Assembly: GCF_900044055.2 (NCBI RefSeq)
Contig: NZ_FCOX02000001.1
Location: forward strand, 1 to 64,000
Source of the DNA: Caballeronia calidae
Lineage (GTDB): Bacteria > Pseudomonadota > Gammaproteobacteria > Burkholderiales > Burkholderiaceae
Direction of reading: 5' to 3'
Length of the DNA stretch: 64,000 bases
The position numbers were made by a program, and so were the translations under genes. Shown one piece after another: positions 8,179 through 17,148 of the stretch. The notes under the pieces are model-generated. The model did not search any database. It saw only the letters and a program-made list of their open reading frames with translations, and was not told the DNA's origin. Each line of letters begins with the position of its first letter. Position 1 is the stretch's first letter.

Positions 8179-9720
8179 ATGAGTCAGCACGAATACAGGA
8201 TCGAGACGCTCGGTATCGTCGGTAGCGGTGCGATGGGGCGCGGCATCGCGCAGATCGCCGCGCTCGGCGGGCTGAACGTGCGCCTCTACGACACGAACCC
8301 GAGAGCGCTCGCCGCCGCCCGCGAATATCTTTCGGAGACGCTCGCGAAGCTCACCGCGAAGGGCAAGCTCAAGGAAGCCGACGCGCATGCGGCGCTCGCG
8401 CGCATCCGCGATGCGGGCGACACGAGCGAGCTGTCCGATTGCGATGCCATCGTCGAGGCGATCGTCGAGAATCTCGACATCAAGCGCGAGTTGTTCCGCG
8501 AGCTCGAAGCGGTGGTCGGCGAGCATTGCGTGCTGGCGTCGAACACGTCGTCGCTGTCGATCACCGCGATCGCCGCCGGATGCGCGCATCCCGAACGTGT
8601 CGCGGGCTTTCACTTCTTCAATCCGGTGCCGTTGATGCGCGTCGTCGAAGTGATCGACGGCCTGCGCGGCGACCCGCGCGCCGGCGACGCACTGATGGAG
8701 CTCGCGCGCCGCATGGGTCACACGCCGGTGCGCGCGAAGGACATGCCGGGCTTCATCGTCAATCATGCGGGCCGCGGCATGAACACCGAAGGCCTGCGCG
8801 TCGCGAGCGAAGGCGTTGCGAGCTTCGCGGACATCGACCGCATCATGCGCGAGCAGGCGGGCTTCCGGCTCGGGCCGTTCGAGCTGCTCGATCTCACCGC
8901 GCTCGATGTCTCGCATCCGGTGATGGAATCGATCTATCACCAGTTCTACGAAGAGCCGCGCTTCAAGCCGTCGCCGATCACGGGCACGCGGCTCGCGGGC
9001 GGGCTCATCGGGCGCAAGGCAGGCGTCGGCTTCTATCGTTATGTCGATGGCAAGCAGGAGGTTGCGCCGGAACCGGCCGCGCCCACGCACTTGCCGACGC
9101 GCGTCTGGATCAGCCGCGCATCGCACGAAGGACGCGAGGAAGTGCTGAAGCTGATCGCCAAGTGCGATTGCTCGGTGCATATCGACTCGGGCCACACGCC
9201 CGAGCCGGATTCGCTGATCATCGTGACCCCTCTCGGTTTCGATGCGACGACCACGGCCGTCGACGAGCATCTCGACGCGACGCGCGTCGTCGCCGTCGAT
9301 ACGCTCTTTCCGCTCGACACCGTCGCGCGCCGCACGATCATGACGACGCCTGCGACCACGCCCGCGATGCGCGACGCCGCGCACGCCCTCTTCGCCTTCG
9401 ACGGCGTGCCCGTCAGCGTGATCCGCGATTCGACCGGCTTCGTCGCGCAGCGCGTCGTCGCGACGATCGTGAATATCGGCTGCGATATCGCGCAGCAAGG
9501 CATCGCGACGCCCGAGGACATCGATCTCGCCGTGACGCTCGGTCTCGGCTATCCGCGCGGCCCGCTCGCGCTCGGCGATGCGATCGGCGCGCGCACCATC
9601 CTCACCATCCTGCGCAATATCTACGCCGTGCTCGGCGATCCGCGCTACCGGCCCGCGCCGTGGCTCACGCGGCGCGCGCAGCTCGGACTTCCGCTTACCC
9701 ATATCGAGGAGCTCAGATGA
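8179..9720 (+). CDS. 3-hydroxyacyl-CoA dehydrogenase (two-domain, PaaH-like)
   Basis: 513 residues. An NAD-binding Rossmann motif lies near the start (GIVGSGAMGRGIAQIAALGG), followed by the catalytic-domain signatures ASNTSSLSITAIA, HPERVAGFHFFNPVP and KDMPGFIVNHAGRGMNTE. A second 3HCDH C-terminal domain lies at about 400-500 (RDSTGFVAQRVVATIVNIG). It oxidises L-3-hydroxyacyl-CoA to 3-oxoacyl-CoA in beta-oxidation or phenylacetate-type pathways. It has no fused hydratase; the hydratase is the next gene, overlapping by 4 nt (ATGA). The start at 8179 has AAGGAG upstream; an in-frame ATG at 8134 would add 15 residues. Confidence 0.88.
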   Translation: MSQHEYRIETLGIVGSGAMGRGIAQIAALGGLNVRLYDTNPRALAAAREYLSETLAKLTAKGKLKEADAHAALARIRDAGDTSELSDCDAIVEAIVENLDIKRELFRELEAVVGEHCVLASNTSSLSITAIAAGCAHPERVAGFHFFNPVPLMRVVEVIDGLRGDPRAGDALMELARRMGHTPVRAKDMPGFIVNHAGRGMNTEGLRVASEGVASFADIDRIMREQAGFRLGPFELLDLTALDVSHPVMESIYHQFYEEPRFKPSPITGTRLAGGLIGRKAGVGFYRYVDGKQEVAPEPAAPTHLPTRVWISRASHEGREEVLKLIAKCDCSVHIDSGHTPEPDSLIIVTPLGFDATTTAVDEHLDATRVVAVDTLFPLDTVARRTIMTTPATTPAMRDAAHALFAFDGVPVSVIRDSTGFVAQRVVATIVNIGCDIAQQGIATPEDIDLAVTLGLGYPRGPLALGDAIGARTILTILRNIYAVLGDPRYRPAPWLTRRAQLGLPLTHIEELR

Positions 9721-10505
9721 GCGCCGAACTACTGACAGACCGTCCCGCGGGCAGCGACACCACGCTCGTGCTGAAGCTCTCCAACCCCGGCGCGCGCAAC
9801 GCGCTGCATCCGGACATGTACGCCGCCGGCATCGAGGCGTTGAACACGGCCGAACGCGACAACACCGTGCGCGCGATCGTGCTGACGGGCGCCGACAACT
9901 TCTTCTGCGCGGGCGGCAACCTGAACCGCCTGCTCGAGAATCGCGCGAAGGATCCGTCGGTGCAAGGGCAAAGCATCGACTTGCTGGCCGAATGGATCAG
10001 CGCGCTGCGGGCATCGACGAAACCGGTGATCGCGGCCGTCGAAGGCGCGGCGGCGGGCGCGGGCTTTTCGCTCGCGCTCGCGTGCGATCTGATCGTCGCC
10101 GCCGATGACGCGAAGTTCGTCATGTCGTATGCGCGCGTCGGTCTCACGCCGGATGGCGGCGCATCGTGGTTCCTGGCGCGCGCGCTGCCGCGCACGCTCG
10201 CGAGCGAAGTGCTGCTCGAAGCGAAGCCGATCGGCGCGGCGCGTCTGCATGAAGTGGGCGTCGTGAACCGGCTGACGAAGAAAGGCATCGCGCTCGATGC
10301 GGCCATCGCATGGGCCGACGATCTCGGCAGCGTGTCGCCGAAAGCGATGGCGCGCATCAAGTCGCTGATCAACGCCGCCGATGTGCAGCCGCTCGCCGCG
10401 CATCTCGACATGGAACGCGACAGCTTCGTCGACGCGCTCCATCACGGCGATGCGCTCGAAGGCATCACCGCGTTCCTCGACAAGCGTCAGCCGAACTATC
10501 GCTAA
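9717..10505 (+). CDS. Enoyl-CoA hydratase/isomerase family protein (oxepin-CoA hydrolase-type)
   Basis: 262 residues of the crotonase fold. Oxyanion-hole segments are GADNFFCAGGNL and GAAAGAGFSLALACDLIVA; the position before ARVGLTPDGG carries the usual substrate-shaping residues. The sequence resembles proteins annotated 'oxepin-CoA hydrolase, alternative type' or PaaG-like hydratase. It hydrates 2-enoyl-CoA for the dehydrogenase encoded immediately upstream (ATGA overlap), so the two probably act consecutively. The ring-opening reaction of the phenylacetate pathway is possible but no paa genes are nearby. Confidence 0.82.
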   Translation: MSAELLTDRPAGSDTTLVLKLSNPGARNALHPDMYAAGIEALNTAERDNTVRAIVLTGADNFFCAGGNLNRLLENRAKDPSVQGQSIDLLAEWISALRASTKPVIAAVEGAAAGAGFSLALACDLIVAADDAKFVMSYARVGLTPDGGASWFLARALPRTLASEVLLEAKPIGAARLHEVGVVNRLTKKGIALDAAIAWADDLGSVSPKAMARIKSLINAADVQPLAAHLDMERDSFVDALHHGDALEGITAFLDKRQPNYR

Positions 10506-10509
10506 GCCC

Positions 10510-11235
10510 ATGGCTCACTACGAACTGCCGAAGCGCCGGCGCATCTTTCTGATGCGTCATGGCGACGTCACCTATTTCGACGACAGCGGCCGCGCGATCG
10601 ATCCGGAAAGCGTGCCGCTCAACGAGCGCGGACGCGAGGAAGCGCGCGCGGCGGGCCTCGAGTTCGCCGCACACAACGTACGGTTCGATCGCGTGATCGT
10701 GAGCGGACTGCCGCGCACGGTCGAAACCGCGCAACGCGTGCTCGCGGAAACGGGTCAGTCGATCGCACCGGAAATCTGGCCAGAATGGCAGGAGATTCGT
10801 GGCGGCAAGCTCAAGGACCTCTCGACGTCCGATATCGAGCGCGCGTTCCTCTCCGTGTTCGATGGCGTCGTGCCCGAAGACACGCAGTTCCTCGGCGGTG
10901 AAACGATCGGCGAGTTGCTCGATCGCGCGCTGCCGGCCGTCACGCGCCTGCGCGACGATCCCTCGTGGGACACGGTGCTGCTGGTGCTGCACGGCGGCGT
11001 CAATCGCGCGCTGCTCTCGCATGCGATCACAGCTGGCGGGCGCGCGTTCTTCGGGCATCTGTCGCAGGCGACGGGCTGCATCAACGCGCTCGATGTCGGC
11101 GATAAACCCGGCGACTGGGTCGTGCATGCGATCAATCATTCGCCGCCCTCGCCGCTGCACGCCGATGTGCGCAACACGACGATGGAACTGCTCTACGCGC
11201 AATTCATACGCTACAAGGCCGGCGACATGAGTTGA
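10510..11235 (+). CDS. Histidine phosphatase family protein (phosphoglycerate mutase-like)
   Basis: 241 residues with the catalytic RHG motif (Arg16-His17-Gly18 in FLMRHGDVTYFD), the second Arg in SGLPRTVETAQRVL and the late His in VLLVLHGGVNRALL. It removes phosphate from small molecules through a phosphohistidine intermediate; the substrate is not evident. The start ATG lies 4 nt after the hydratase stop codon. It sits between acyl-CoA genes and an APH-type kinase gene, so it may act on a phosphorylated acyl intermediate or on CoA-related metabolites. That link is inference from position only. Confidence 0.85.
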   Translation: MAHYELPKRRRIFLMRHGDVTYFDDSGRAIDPESVPLNERGREEARAAGLEFAAHNVRFDRVIVSGLPRTVETAQRVLAETGQSIAPEIWPEWQEIRGGKLKDLSTSDIERAFLSVFDGVVPEDTQFLGGETIGELLDRALPAVTRLRDDPSWDTVLLVLHGGVNRALLSHAITAGGRAFFGHLSQATGCINALDVGDKPGDWVVHAINHSPPSPLHADVRNTTMELLYAQFIRYKAGDMS

Positions 11236-11256
11236 TGTAATAGCCCGGAGGAGACG

Positions 11257-12360
11257 ATGCAAAACAACGAGACTCAACACCAGTCCGATTTCTCCGCGTT
11301 CGAAGGAACGCGTCCCGTGCAGGAACGACAGCGCTTCGATACCGACGCGCTCGCGTCATGGCTCGCATCGCACGTCGATGGCTTCAGCGGTCCGTTGAGC
11401 GTCGAGCAGTTCGCGGGCGGTCAGTCGAATCCCACGTTCAAGCTCGTCACGCCCGCGCGCAGCTATGTGATGCGCGCGAAGCCGGGACCGGCCGCGAAGC
11501 TGTTGCCGTCGGCGCATGCGATCGAGCGCGAGTATCGCGTGATGGACGCGCTTGCCTCGACCGACGTGCCCGTCGCCCGCATGCTCGCGTTGTGCGAGGA
11601 CGAAAGCGTGATCGGCCGCGCGTTCTATGTGATGGAGTTCGTGCAGGGCCGCGTGTTGTGGGATCAATCGCTGCCCGGCATGGCGCCCGACGAACGCACC
11701 GCGATCTATGACGAAACGAATCGCGTGATCGCGGCGCTGCATACGGTCGATGTCGAATCCGCCGGTCTTTCGAGCTACGGCAAGCCGGGCAATTACTTCG
11801 AGCGTCAGATCGGGCGATGGAGCAAGCAGTACGTCGCGTCGGAAACTGAAAAGATCGACGCGATGGATCGGCTCATCGACTGGCTCCCGCAGCACATTCC
11901 GCCATCGCGGAACGCGCGGGTCAGCGTCGTGCATGGCGACTATCGGCTCGACAATCTCATCTTTCATCCGACCGAGCCGCGCGTGCTCGCCGTGCTCGAC
12001 TGGGAACTCTCGACGCTCGGCGATCCCCTCGCCGACTTTGCGTATCACTGCATGGCGTGGCATGTCGATCCTTCGCAGTTTCGCGGCATCGCCGGACTCG
12101 ACTGGGCGGCGCTCGGCATTCCCGATGAAGCCGCGTACGTGAAGCGCTATTGCGAGCGCACGGGCTTCGCGATCGAAGGCGACTGGAACTTCTATCTCGC
12201 CTACAACATGTTCCGCATCGCCGCGATTCTGCAAGGCATCATGAAACGCGTCGTCGACGGCACGGCCGCGAGCGCGCAAGCCGTCGATGCGGGCAGGCGC
12301 GCGCGCCCGATGGCCGAGCTCGCGTGGCGATACGCACAAAAGGTGGAGACCAAGGCATGA
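11257..12360 (+). CDS. Phosphotransferase (APH/ACAD10-type kinase)
   Basis: 367 residues with the aminoglycoside phosphotransferase fold: Gly-rich nucleotide loop [10 protein letters not shown] (about 54-63), Lys in VMRAKPGP, catalytic HGDYRLDN (His226-Asp228) and metal-binding Asp248 in [19 protein letters not shown]. This subfamily is not an antibiotic kinase: it pairs with acyl-CoA dehydrogenases, as in the kinase domain of human ACAD10/11 and in Pseudomonas LvaA, which phosphorylate 4-hydroxyacyl-CoA. The gene overlaps the next acyl-CoA dehydrogenase gene by ATGA, which supports that pairing. Ribosome site GGAGGAGA lies before the ATG. Confidence 0.85.
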   Translation: MQNNETQHQSDFSAFEGTRPVQERQRFDTDALASWLASHVDGFSGPLSVEQFAGGQSNPTFKLVTPARSYVMRAKPGPAAKLLPSAHAIEREYRVMDALASTDVPVARMLALCEDESVIGRAFYVMEFVQGRVLWDQSLPGMAPDERTAIYDETNRVIAALHTVDVESAGLSSYGKPGNYFERQIGRWSKQYVASETEKIDAMDRLIDWLPQHIPPSRNARVSVVHGDYRLDNLIFHPTEPRVLAVLDWELSTLGDPLADFAYHCMAWHVDPSQFRGIAGLDWAALGIPDEAAYVKRYCERTGFAIEGDWNFYLAYNMFRIAAILQGIMKRVVDGTAASAQAVDAGRRARPMAELAWRYAQKVETKA

Positions 12361-13571
12361 ACTTCGATTACACACCCAAGGTGCAAGCGTTGCGCGAAAA
12401 GCTGCTCGCCTTTTTCGACGCGCACATCTACCCGAACGAACGCGCTTACGCCGAAGAGATTGCGACAAACCGCGCGGCCGGCAACGCGTGGGTTCCGACG
12501 CGCCTCATCGAAGGTCTGAAAGAGCAGGCGCGCGCCGAAGGGCTTTGGAATCTCTTTCTGCCCGCATCGGAGCGCGGCGCGGGCCTGACGAATCTCGAAT
12601 ACGCGCCGTTGTGCGAAATCATGGGCCGCGTGCCGTGGGCGCCTGAAGTCTTCAATTGCAGCGCGCCCGACACCGGCAACATGGAAACCATCGAGCGCTA
12701 CGGCACCGATGCGCAGAAGGCGCAATGGCTCGAACCGCTGTTGCGCGGCGAAATCCGCTCGGCGTTTCTGATGACGGAGCCGGAAGTCGCGTCGTCGGAT
12801 GCGACCAACATCCGATGCAGCATCGCGCGCGACGGCGACAGTTACGTGATCGACGGTCACAAATGGTGGTCGTCGGGCGCGGGCGATCCGCGCTGCAAGG
12901 TGTATATCGTGATGGGCAAGACCGATCCCGACGCGCCGAAACACGCGCAACAGTCGATGATTCTCGTGCCCGCCGATGCGAGCGGCATCACGGTGCATCG
13001 GCCATTGAACGTCTTCGGTTACGACGACGCGCCGCATGGCCACATGGACATCACGCTCGACACCGTGCGCGTGCCGGCGGCCAATATGTTGCTCGGCGAG
13101 GGGCGCGGCTTCGAAATCGCACAGGGCCGGCTCGGGCCGGGACGCCTTCATCATTGCATGCGCCTGATCGGCCTCGCGGAACGCGCGCTCGAACTGATGA
13201 CGAAGCGCACGCTCACGCGCGTCGCGTTCGGCAAGCCGATCGCGCAGCATGGCGTGACGCAGGAACGCATCGCCGAGGCGCGCATCATGATCGAGCAGGC
13301 GCGGCTTCTGACGCTCAAAGCCGCGTACATGATGGACACCGTCGGCAACAAGGGCGCGCGCGGCGAGATCGCGATGATCAAGGTCGTCGCGCCGAATGTC
13401 GCGTGTCAGGTCATCGACTGGGCGATTCAGGCGCACGGCGCGGGCGGCGTCAGCGACGACTTTCCGCTCGCGTATGCGTATGCATCGGCGCGCACGCTGC
13501 GTCTCGCGGATGGCCCGGACGAAGTGCATCGCAACGCCATCGCGAAGCTCGAGCTCGGCAAGCACGCGTGA
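12357..13571 (+). CDS. Acyl-CoA dehydrogenase, ACAD10/11 or LvaC-like
   Basis: 404 residues with the three ACAD regions: an alpha N-domain (about 1-130), a beta middle domain with [16 protein letters not shown] and [19 protein letters not shown], and an alpha C-domain with [34 protein letters not shown] and [13 protein letters not shown]. It uses FAD to form a 2,3-double bond in acyl-CoA. The preceding kinase gene overlaps it by 4 nt. In the Lva and ACAD10/11 systems such enzymes handle a phosphorylated 4-hydroxyacyl-CoA and finally yield a 3-hydroxyacyl-CoA, which would fit the dehydrogenase gene upstream. The substrate here is inferred. Confidence 0.87.
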   Translation: MNFDYTPKVQALREKLLAFFDAHIYPNERAYAEEIATNRAAGNAWVPTRLIEGLKEQARAEGLWNLFLPASERGAGLTNLEYAPLCEIMGRVPWAPEVFNCSAPDTGNMETIERYGTDAQKAQWLEPLLRGEIRSAFLMTEPEVASSDATNIRCSIARDGDSYVIDGHKWWSSGAGDPRCKVYIVMGKTDPDAPKHAQQSMILVPADASGITVHRPLNVFGYDDAPHGHMDITLDTVRVPAANMLLGEGRGFEIAQGRLGPGRLHHCMRLIGLAERALELMTKRTLTRVAFGKPIAQHGVTQERIAEARIMIEQARLLTLKAAYMMDTVGNKGARGEIAMIKVVAPNVACQVIDWAIQAHGAGGVSDDFPLAYAYASARTLRLADGPDEVHRNAIAKLELGKHA

Positions 13572-13639
13572 AGCGTCGAGCGCGCTTCAGAACGCGTGCC
13601 GCGTGATGAACTCCGCGACGCTCTTCGACGACGCCACGC

Positions 13640-14098
13640 TCATGCCTGACCGCCCGGATCGCGCAGGCCGAAGAGCGCGGCCGAATCCACCGTGAGCACG
13701 AGCTCGCCGTTCTGGTTGTGCGCCTCCCAGCGCGTCTGCACGATGCCGCGATCCGGCTTGCTCTTCGACACGCGCTTGTCGAGCACGCGCACGGTGAGCC
13801 GCACCGTATCGCCGACGCGCACGGGCTTGATCCACCGGATGTTGTCGAGGCCGGGCGAGCCCATCGAGGTCGAATCGCCGACCATGTCGCGCACGAGGAT
13901 GCCCATCATCGCGGAGCACGTGTTCCAGCCGCTCGCGACGAGCCCGCCGAAATGCGACGCCTCGCCCGCCGCCTCCGACAAATGAAAAGGCTGCGGATCG
14001 TACCTCTCGGCGAACCCGACGATCTCTTCTCTCGTGAACGTATGCGCGCTCAATTGGACCGCGCTGCCGATTTCGAAATCCTCATAGGCGTATTTCAT
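13640..14098 (-). CDS. MaoC-like hot-dog dehydratase
   Basis: 152 residues of the MaoC hydratase hot-dog fold. The hydratase motif is visible as FAERYDPQPFHLSEAAGEASHFGGLVASGW, with the catalytic Asp and His in YDPQPFH. It would hydrate 2-enoyl-CoA to 3-hydroxyacyl-CoA. I chose ATG 14098 (MKYAYEDFEIG) because GAGGAAAC sits just upstream; an ATG at 14119 that overlaps the previous stop as TGATG is an alternative. It is the last gene of a leftward unit with two acyl-CoA dehydrogenase genes and converges on the kinase/ACAD unit with no visible terminator in the 68-nt gap. Confidence 0.85.
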   Translation of the reverse strand: MKYAYEDFEIGSAVQLSAHTFTREEIVGFAERYDPQPFHLSEAAGEASHFGGLVASGWNTCSAMMGILVRDMVGDSTSMGSPGLDNIRWIKPVRVGDTVRLTVRVLDKRVSKSKPDRGIVQTRWEAHNQNGELVLTVDSAALFGLRDPGGQA

Positions 14099-14118
14099 GC
14101 ATGTTTCCTCGGTGAGCA

Positions 14119-15234
14119 TCAAACTTCGGTGACGGAGAATGCGGGAAGCGCGGCAAAGCGCGCGAGATGATGATCGACATCGCCGAGCGTCGTCTCGATG
14201 ATCGACAGGCGCTTGAACCAGTGCGCCGCGGGCAGCTCGTTGGTCATGCCCATGCCGCCGTGCAACTGCACCGCTTGCTGACCGACGAAGCGCGCAGCCT
14301 GTCCGACGCGTGCCTTCGCGGCCGAGACGGCTTGCGCGCGCGTCGCGGCGTCGTCGCTCGTGTAGCGCGCGGCGGCCAGATACGTGATCGAGCGCGCCTG
14401 CTCGGTGTGGATCAGCATATCGACCATGCGATGCTGCAGCACTTGAAAACGCGCGATCGGCATGCCGAACTGCTCGCGCTCCTTCGTGTAAGCCACGGTC
14501 GCAAGGTTGAGCGCATCGAGCGCGCCGAGCGCTTCTGCGCACAGCAGGAAGGTCGCGTAGTCGGCGATGCGTTCGAGCGTTGCAGCGCCTGTGCCGCGAC
14601 CGTCGAGACGCGTCGCGGGAGTATTGTCGAACGTGAGCGTCGCGGCGCGTTGTCCGTCGATCGTGCGGTATTCGGTGATGCCGACATTGGCCGCCTCTTT
14701 CCCGACGATGAACAACGCCACGTCGCCAGCGAGCCGTGCGGGCACGATCCAGTAATCGGCTTGTGCGCCATGCTGAACCATCGACTTCGTGCCGTCGATC
14801 GTGAAGTGGCCGTCATCGCCGCTCGCGATCGTGCGCAAATCGAAGAGATCGTAGCGCGCGTGCGGCTCATTGAACGCGACGGACAGACGAATCTCGCCGC
14901 GCCCCGCGCGTTCCAGCAAATCGCCGGCATTCGCAGCGAGCCGCAACGCTTCGATGCCCACCGCCGTCGCCCAATACGGCTCGACGACGAGCGCGCGCCC
15001 AAGCTCCTGCATCACGACGAGCATGTCGACCGGGCCGCCATCGAAGCCGCCCTGCGCTTCGGGAACCGGCAGCGCTAATAAACCAAGCTCGGCGAACGCG
15101 CGCCAATGCTTTTCATCGACGCCCGCCGCCGATGCGACGATTTTCTGCCGCGCGTCGAACGCATATTCCTTGTCGAGATAACGGCGCAGCGCGTCGCGGA
15201 ACTGCTGCTGTTCATCGCTGAAAGTGAAGTCCAT
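14119..15234 (-). CDS. Acyl-CoA dehydrogenase family protein (small subunit-like)
   Basis: 371 residues. The N-domain begins MDFTFSDEQQQFRDALRRYL; the middle domain has an unusual IDGTKSMVQHGAQADYWIVPARL; the C-domain has YTKEREQFGMPIARFQVLQHRMVDMLI and GGMGMTNELPAAHWFKRL. Together with the following gene it forms the two-ACAD arrangement often seen for bulky substrates such as sterol side chains or aromatic acids, where two homologous subunits form an alpha2beta2 enzyme. The substrate is not evident. It is 10 nt from the next upstream ACAD gene and its stop lies next to the maoC start. Confidence 0.85.
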   Translation of the reverse strand: MDFTFSDEQQQFRDALRRYLDKEYAFDARQKIVASAAGVDEKHWRAFAELGLLALPVPEAQGGFDGGPVDMLVVMQELGRALVVEPYWATAVGIEALRLAANAGDLLERAGRGEIRLSVAFNEPHARYDLFDLRTIASGDDGHFTIDGTKSMVQHGAQADYWIVPARLAGDVALFIVGKEAANVGITEYRTIDGQRAATLTFDNTPATRLDGRGTGAATLERIADYATFLLCAEALGALDALNLATVAYTKEREQFGMPIARFQVLQHRMVDMLIHTEQARSITYLAAARYTSDDAATRAQAVSAAKARVGQAARFVGQQAVQLHGGMGMTNELPAAHWFKRLSIIETTLGDVDHHLARFAALPAFSVTEV

Positions 15235-15244
15235 GCGGCGCTCC

Positions 15245-16441
15245 TCAAAGTCCCAGAATCATCTGCGCGATGATGTTCTTTTGAATTTCGTTCGAGCCGC
15301 CGTAGATCGAGGTCTTGCGGAAGTTGAAGTAGTACGCGGCGAGCGGCGCGGCATCGTCGTCGCCGGTGATGCTGTGCGCGCGCTCGCCTTCGAGATACGC
15401 GGGATCGAACGCGGCGGCTTGCGGGCCGATCGCTTCGACCATCAACTCGGTCAGCGCCTGCTGCACTTCGGTGCCCTTGATCTTCAGCATCGATGCTTCC
15501 GGTCCCGGCCCCTTGCCACCGGCTTCGCTCGCGACGACGCGCTGCACCGTTACTTCGAGCGCCATCAGTTCGACTTCGAGCGCGGCCACTTTCGCGGCGA
15601 AGCGCGGATCGTGCAGCAGCGGCTTCCCGCCTTCGGTGCGATCGGCTGCGGTGCGCTTCAGAAAGAGCAACTCGCGCTTCGATTGCCCAACGCGCGCGAT
15701 TCCCGTGCGTTCATGCCCGAGCAGATACTTCGCATAGGTCCAGCCGCGATTTTCCTCGCCGACGAGATTCGCGACCGGCACGTCCACATCTTCGAAGAAG
15801 ACCTCGTTGACTTCGTGATCTTCGTCGAGCGTGATGATCGGCCGCACGGTGATGCCGGGCGTCTTCATGTCGATCAGAAGGAACGAGATGCCCTCCTGCT
15901 TCTTGGCTTCCGGATCGGTGCGCACGAGGCAGAACATCATGTCGGCGTGCTGGCCGAGCGTGGTCCAGGTCTTTTGTCCGTTCACGATATAGCGATCGCC
16001 GCGCCGCTCGGCGCGCGTGCGCAGCGACGCGAGATCGGAGCCCGAGCCGGGTTCGGAGTAGCCTTGGCACCACCAGTCGGTGCCATCGAGGATGCGCGGC
16101 AGATAGTGCAACTTCTGCCCGGCGCTGCCGTACTTCATCAGCACGGGCGCGACCATCGAGACGCCGAAAGGCAGCACCATCGGCGCGCCGGCGCGGGCGC
16201 ATTCTTCATCCCAGATATGGCGTTTCGTGACGTCCCAGCCCGGGCCGCCGTATTCCTTCGGCCATGCGACCGCCGACCAGCCGCGCGCGGCGAGCAGCCT
16301 GTGCCAGCTCGCGTAGTCTTCGCGGGTCAGACGTTTGTGATGGAGAACTTTGTCGCGCAGCGCGCGAGGGAGACTGGCTTCGAGCCAGGTGCGGATCTCG
16401 GCGCGAAAGGCGTCGTCGGCGGGGGAATAATCGAGGTTCAT
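15245..16441 (-). CDS. Acyl-CoA dehydrogenase family protein
   Basis: 398 residues with clear ACAD motifs: WPKEYGGPGWDVTKRHIWDEE, CQGYSEPGSGSDLASLRTRA, IVNGQKTWTTLGQHADMMF and the C-terminal YGGSNEIQKNIIAQMILGL. The C-terminal GGSNEIQ is the FAD-contacting segment. First gene of the leftward unit ACAD-ACAD-MaoC, so the unit covers the oxidation and hydration steps of a beta-oxidation cycle. The last two steps could be supplied by the dehydrogenase gene of the facing unit or from elsewhere in the genome. Confidence 0.87.
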   Translation of the reverse strand: MNLDYSPADDAFRAEIRTWLEASLPRALRDKVLHHKRLTREDYASWHRLLAARGWSAVAWPKEYGGPGWDVTKRHIWDEECARAGAPMVLPFGVSMVAPVLMKYGSAGQKLHYLPRILDGTDWWCQGYSEPGSGSDLASLRTRAERRGDRYIVNGQKTWTTLGQHADMMFCLVRTDPEAKKQEGISFLLIDMKTPGITVRPIITLDEDHEVNEVFFEDVDVPVANLVGEENRGWTYAKYLLGHERTGIARVGQSKRELLFLKRTAADRTEGGKPLLHDPRFAAKVAALEVELMALEVTVQRVVASEAGGKGPGPEASMLKIKGTEVQQALTELMVEAIGPQAAAFDPAYLEGERAHSITGDDDAAPLAAYYFNFRKTSIYGGSNEIQKNIIAQMILGL

Positions 16442-16498
16442 TCGCGGTGTCTCCCATTCATGGCTCAGTCCGGAGCCAAAGGAGACGCCGCGCGAACG

Positions 16499-16948
16499 TT
16501 ACTGCAGCGGCTCTTTCAGTGCGTCCGGAACAGGCAACGGCATCACGTCGATCCCTTCTTCGAGCAAGGCGTGCGTCTCTTCGGGCGTCGTGACACCGCG
16601 AATGCTGCGCGCCGGCGCCTCGTTGTAGTGAATGCGCCGCGCCTCCTCTGCAAACCGTTCGCCCACGTTTTCGGTCTTCGCTATCAGCTCGCGCATGAAG
16701 TGCAGCGCGCGCGCCTGCAGCGCCGCCGCCTCGGGCGCCGCTTGAGGTTGCGGAGCCTGCGGCGCCGTCTCGCCTCGCGTAGACGACAGATTCAGGCGTG
16801 GCGCGGACGGCATGCGGCTCACTTCCGTCGACGAGCAAACCGGACATGCGACCAGCTTGCGCGACAACTGCGACTCGAACTCCTCGGTCGAGGCGAACCA
16901 GCCTTCGAACCGGTGTTCATGCGAGCACTTTAAATCGAGGACCTTCAT
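16499..16948 (-). CDS. DUF1178 family protein
   Basis: 149 residues. The N-terminus MKVLDLKCSHEHRFEGWFAS and the zinc-ribbon-like pair of Cys (Cys8 in KCSHEHRFEGW and CPVCSS at about 35-38) identify the DUF1178 family of alpha- and betaproteobacteria; its function is unknown. The middle is Ala/Gln/Pro-rich and probably disordered; a conserved helical part follows (RELIAKTENVGERFAEEARRIH). It lies downstream of, and in the same direction as, the NUDIX hydrolase gene, a neighbour pair I associate with Burkholderiales, but a terminator separates them here. Confidence 0.83.
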   Translation of the reverse strand: MKVLDLKCSHEHRFEGWFASTEEFESQLSRKLVACPVCSSTEVSRMPSAPRLNLSSTRGETAPQAPQPQAAPEAAALQARALHFMRELIAKTENVGERFAEEARRIHYNEAPARSIRGVTTPEETHALLEEGIDVMPLPVPDALKEPLQ

Positions 16949-17097
16949 GCTGATGGGGCTTCGTTGAAGTTTATCTCAAAATGGCGTTTTATGAACGCTC
17001 GTTCGTAAAACCAGATGGATGCGATGATCCGCGAGACGAGCGAACTATTCATTCTAGCCGTTCGGTCTGCCCGATGCTTTTCGTCGCTCGAAAACGA

Positions 17098-17124
17098 CGA
17101 AAGCGGCCATCGAGGCCGCTTTCG
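17098..17124 (-). terminator. Terminator after the NUDIX hydrolase gene
   Basis: Perfect 11-bp stem CGAAAGCGGCC / GGCCGCTTTCG with a 5-nt loop; on the minus strand it is followed by TCGTTTT. It lies 25 nt beyond the NUDIX stop codon. Confidence 0.7.
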
Positions 17125-17148
17125 CTTGAATCCCTCCGACGCCGACGC

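Noticed and set aside
6877..9702. 941-codon open frame antisense to the aminotransferase and hydroxyacyl-CoA dehydrogenase genes
   Set aside because: Long antisense frames are common in GC-rich DNA. The translation is Arg/Asp/His-rich without recognisable motifs, while the sense frames encode clear enzymes.
12150..13606. Phosphotransferase and acyl-CoA dehydrogenase as a single fused protein
   Set aside because: The kinase ends in a TGA that overlaps the dehydrogenase ATG in another frame, so they are two proteins with coupled translation.
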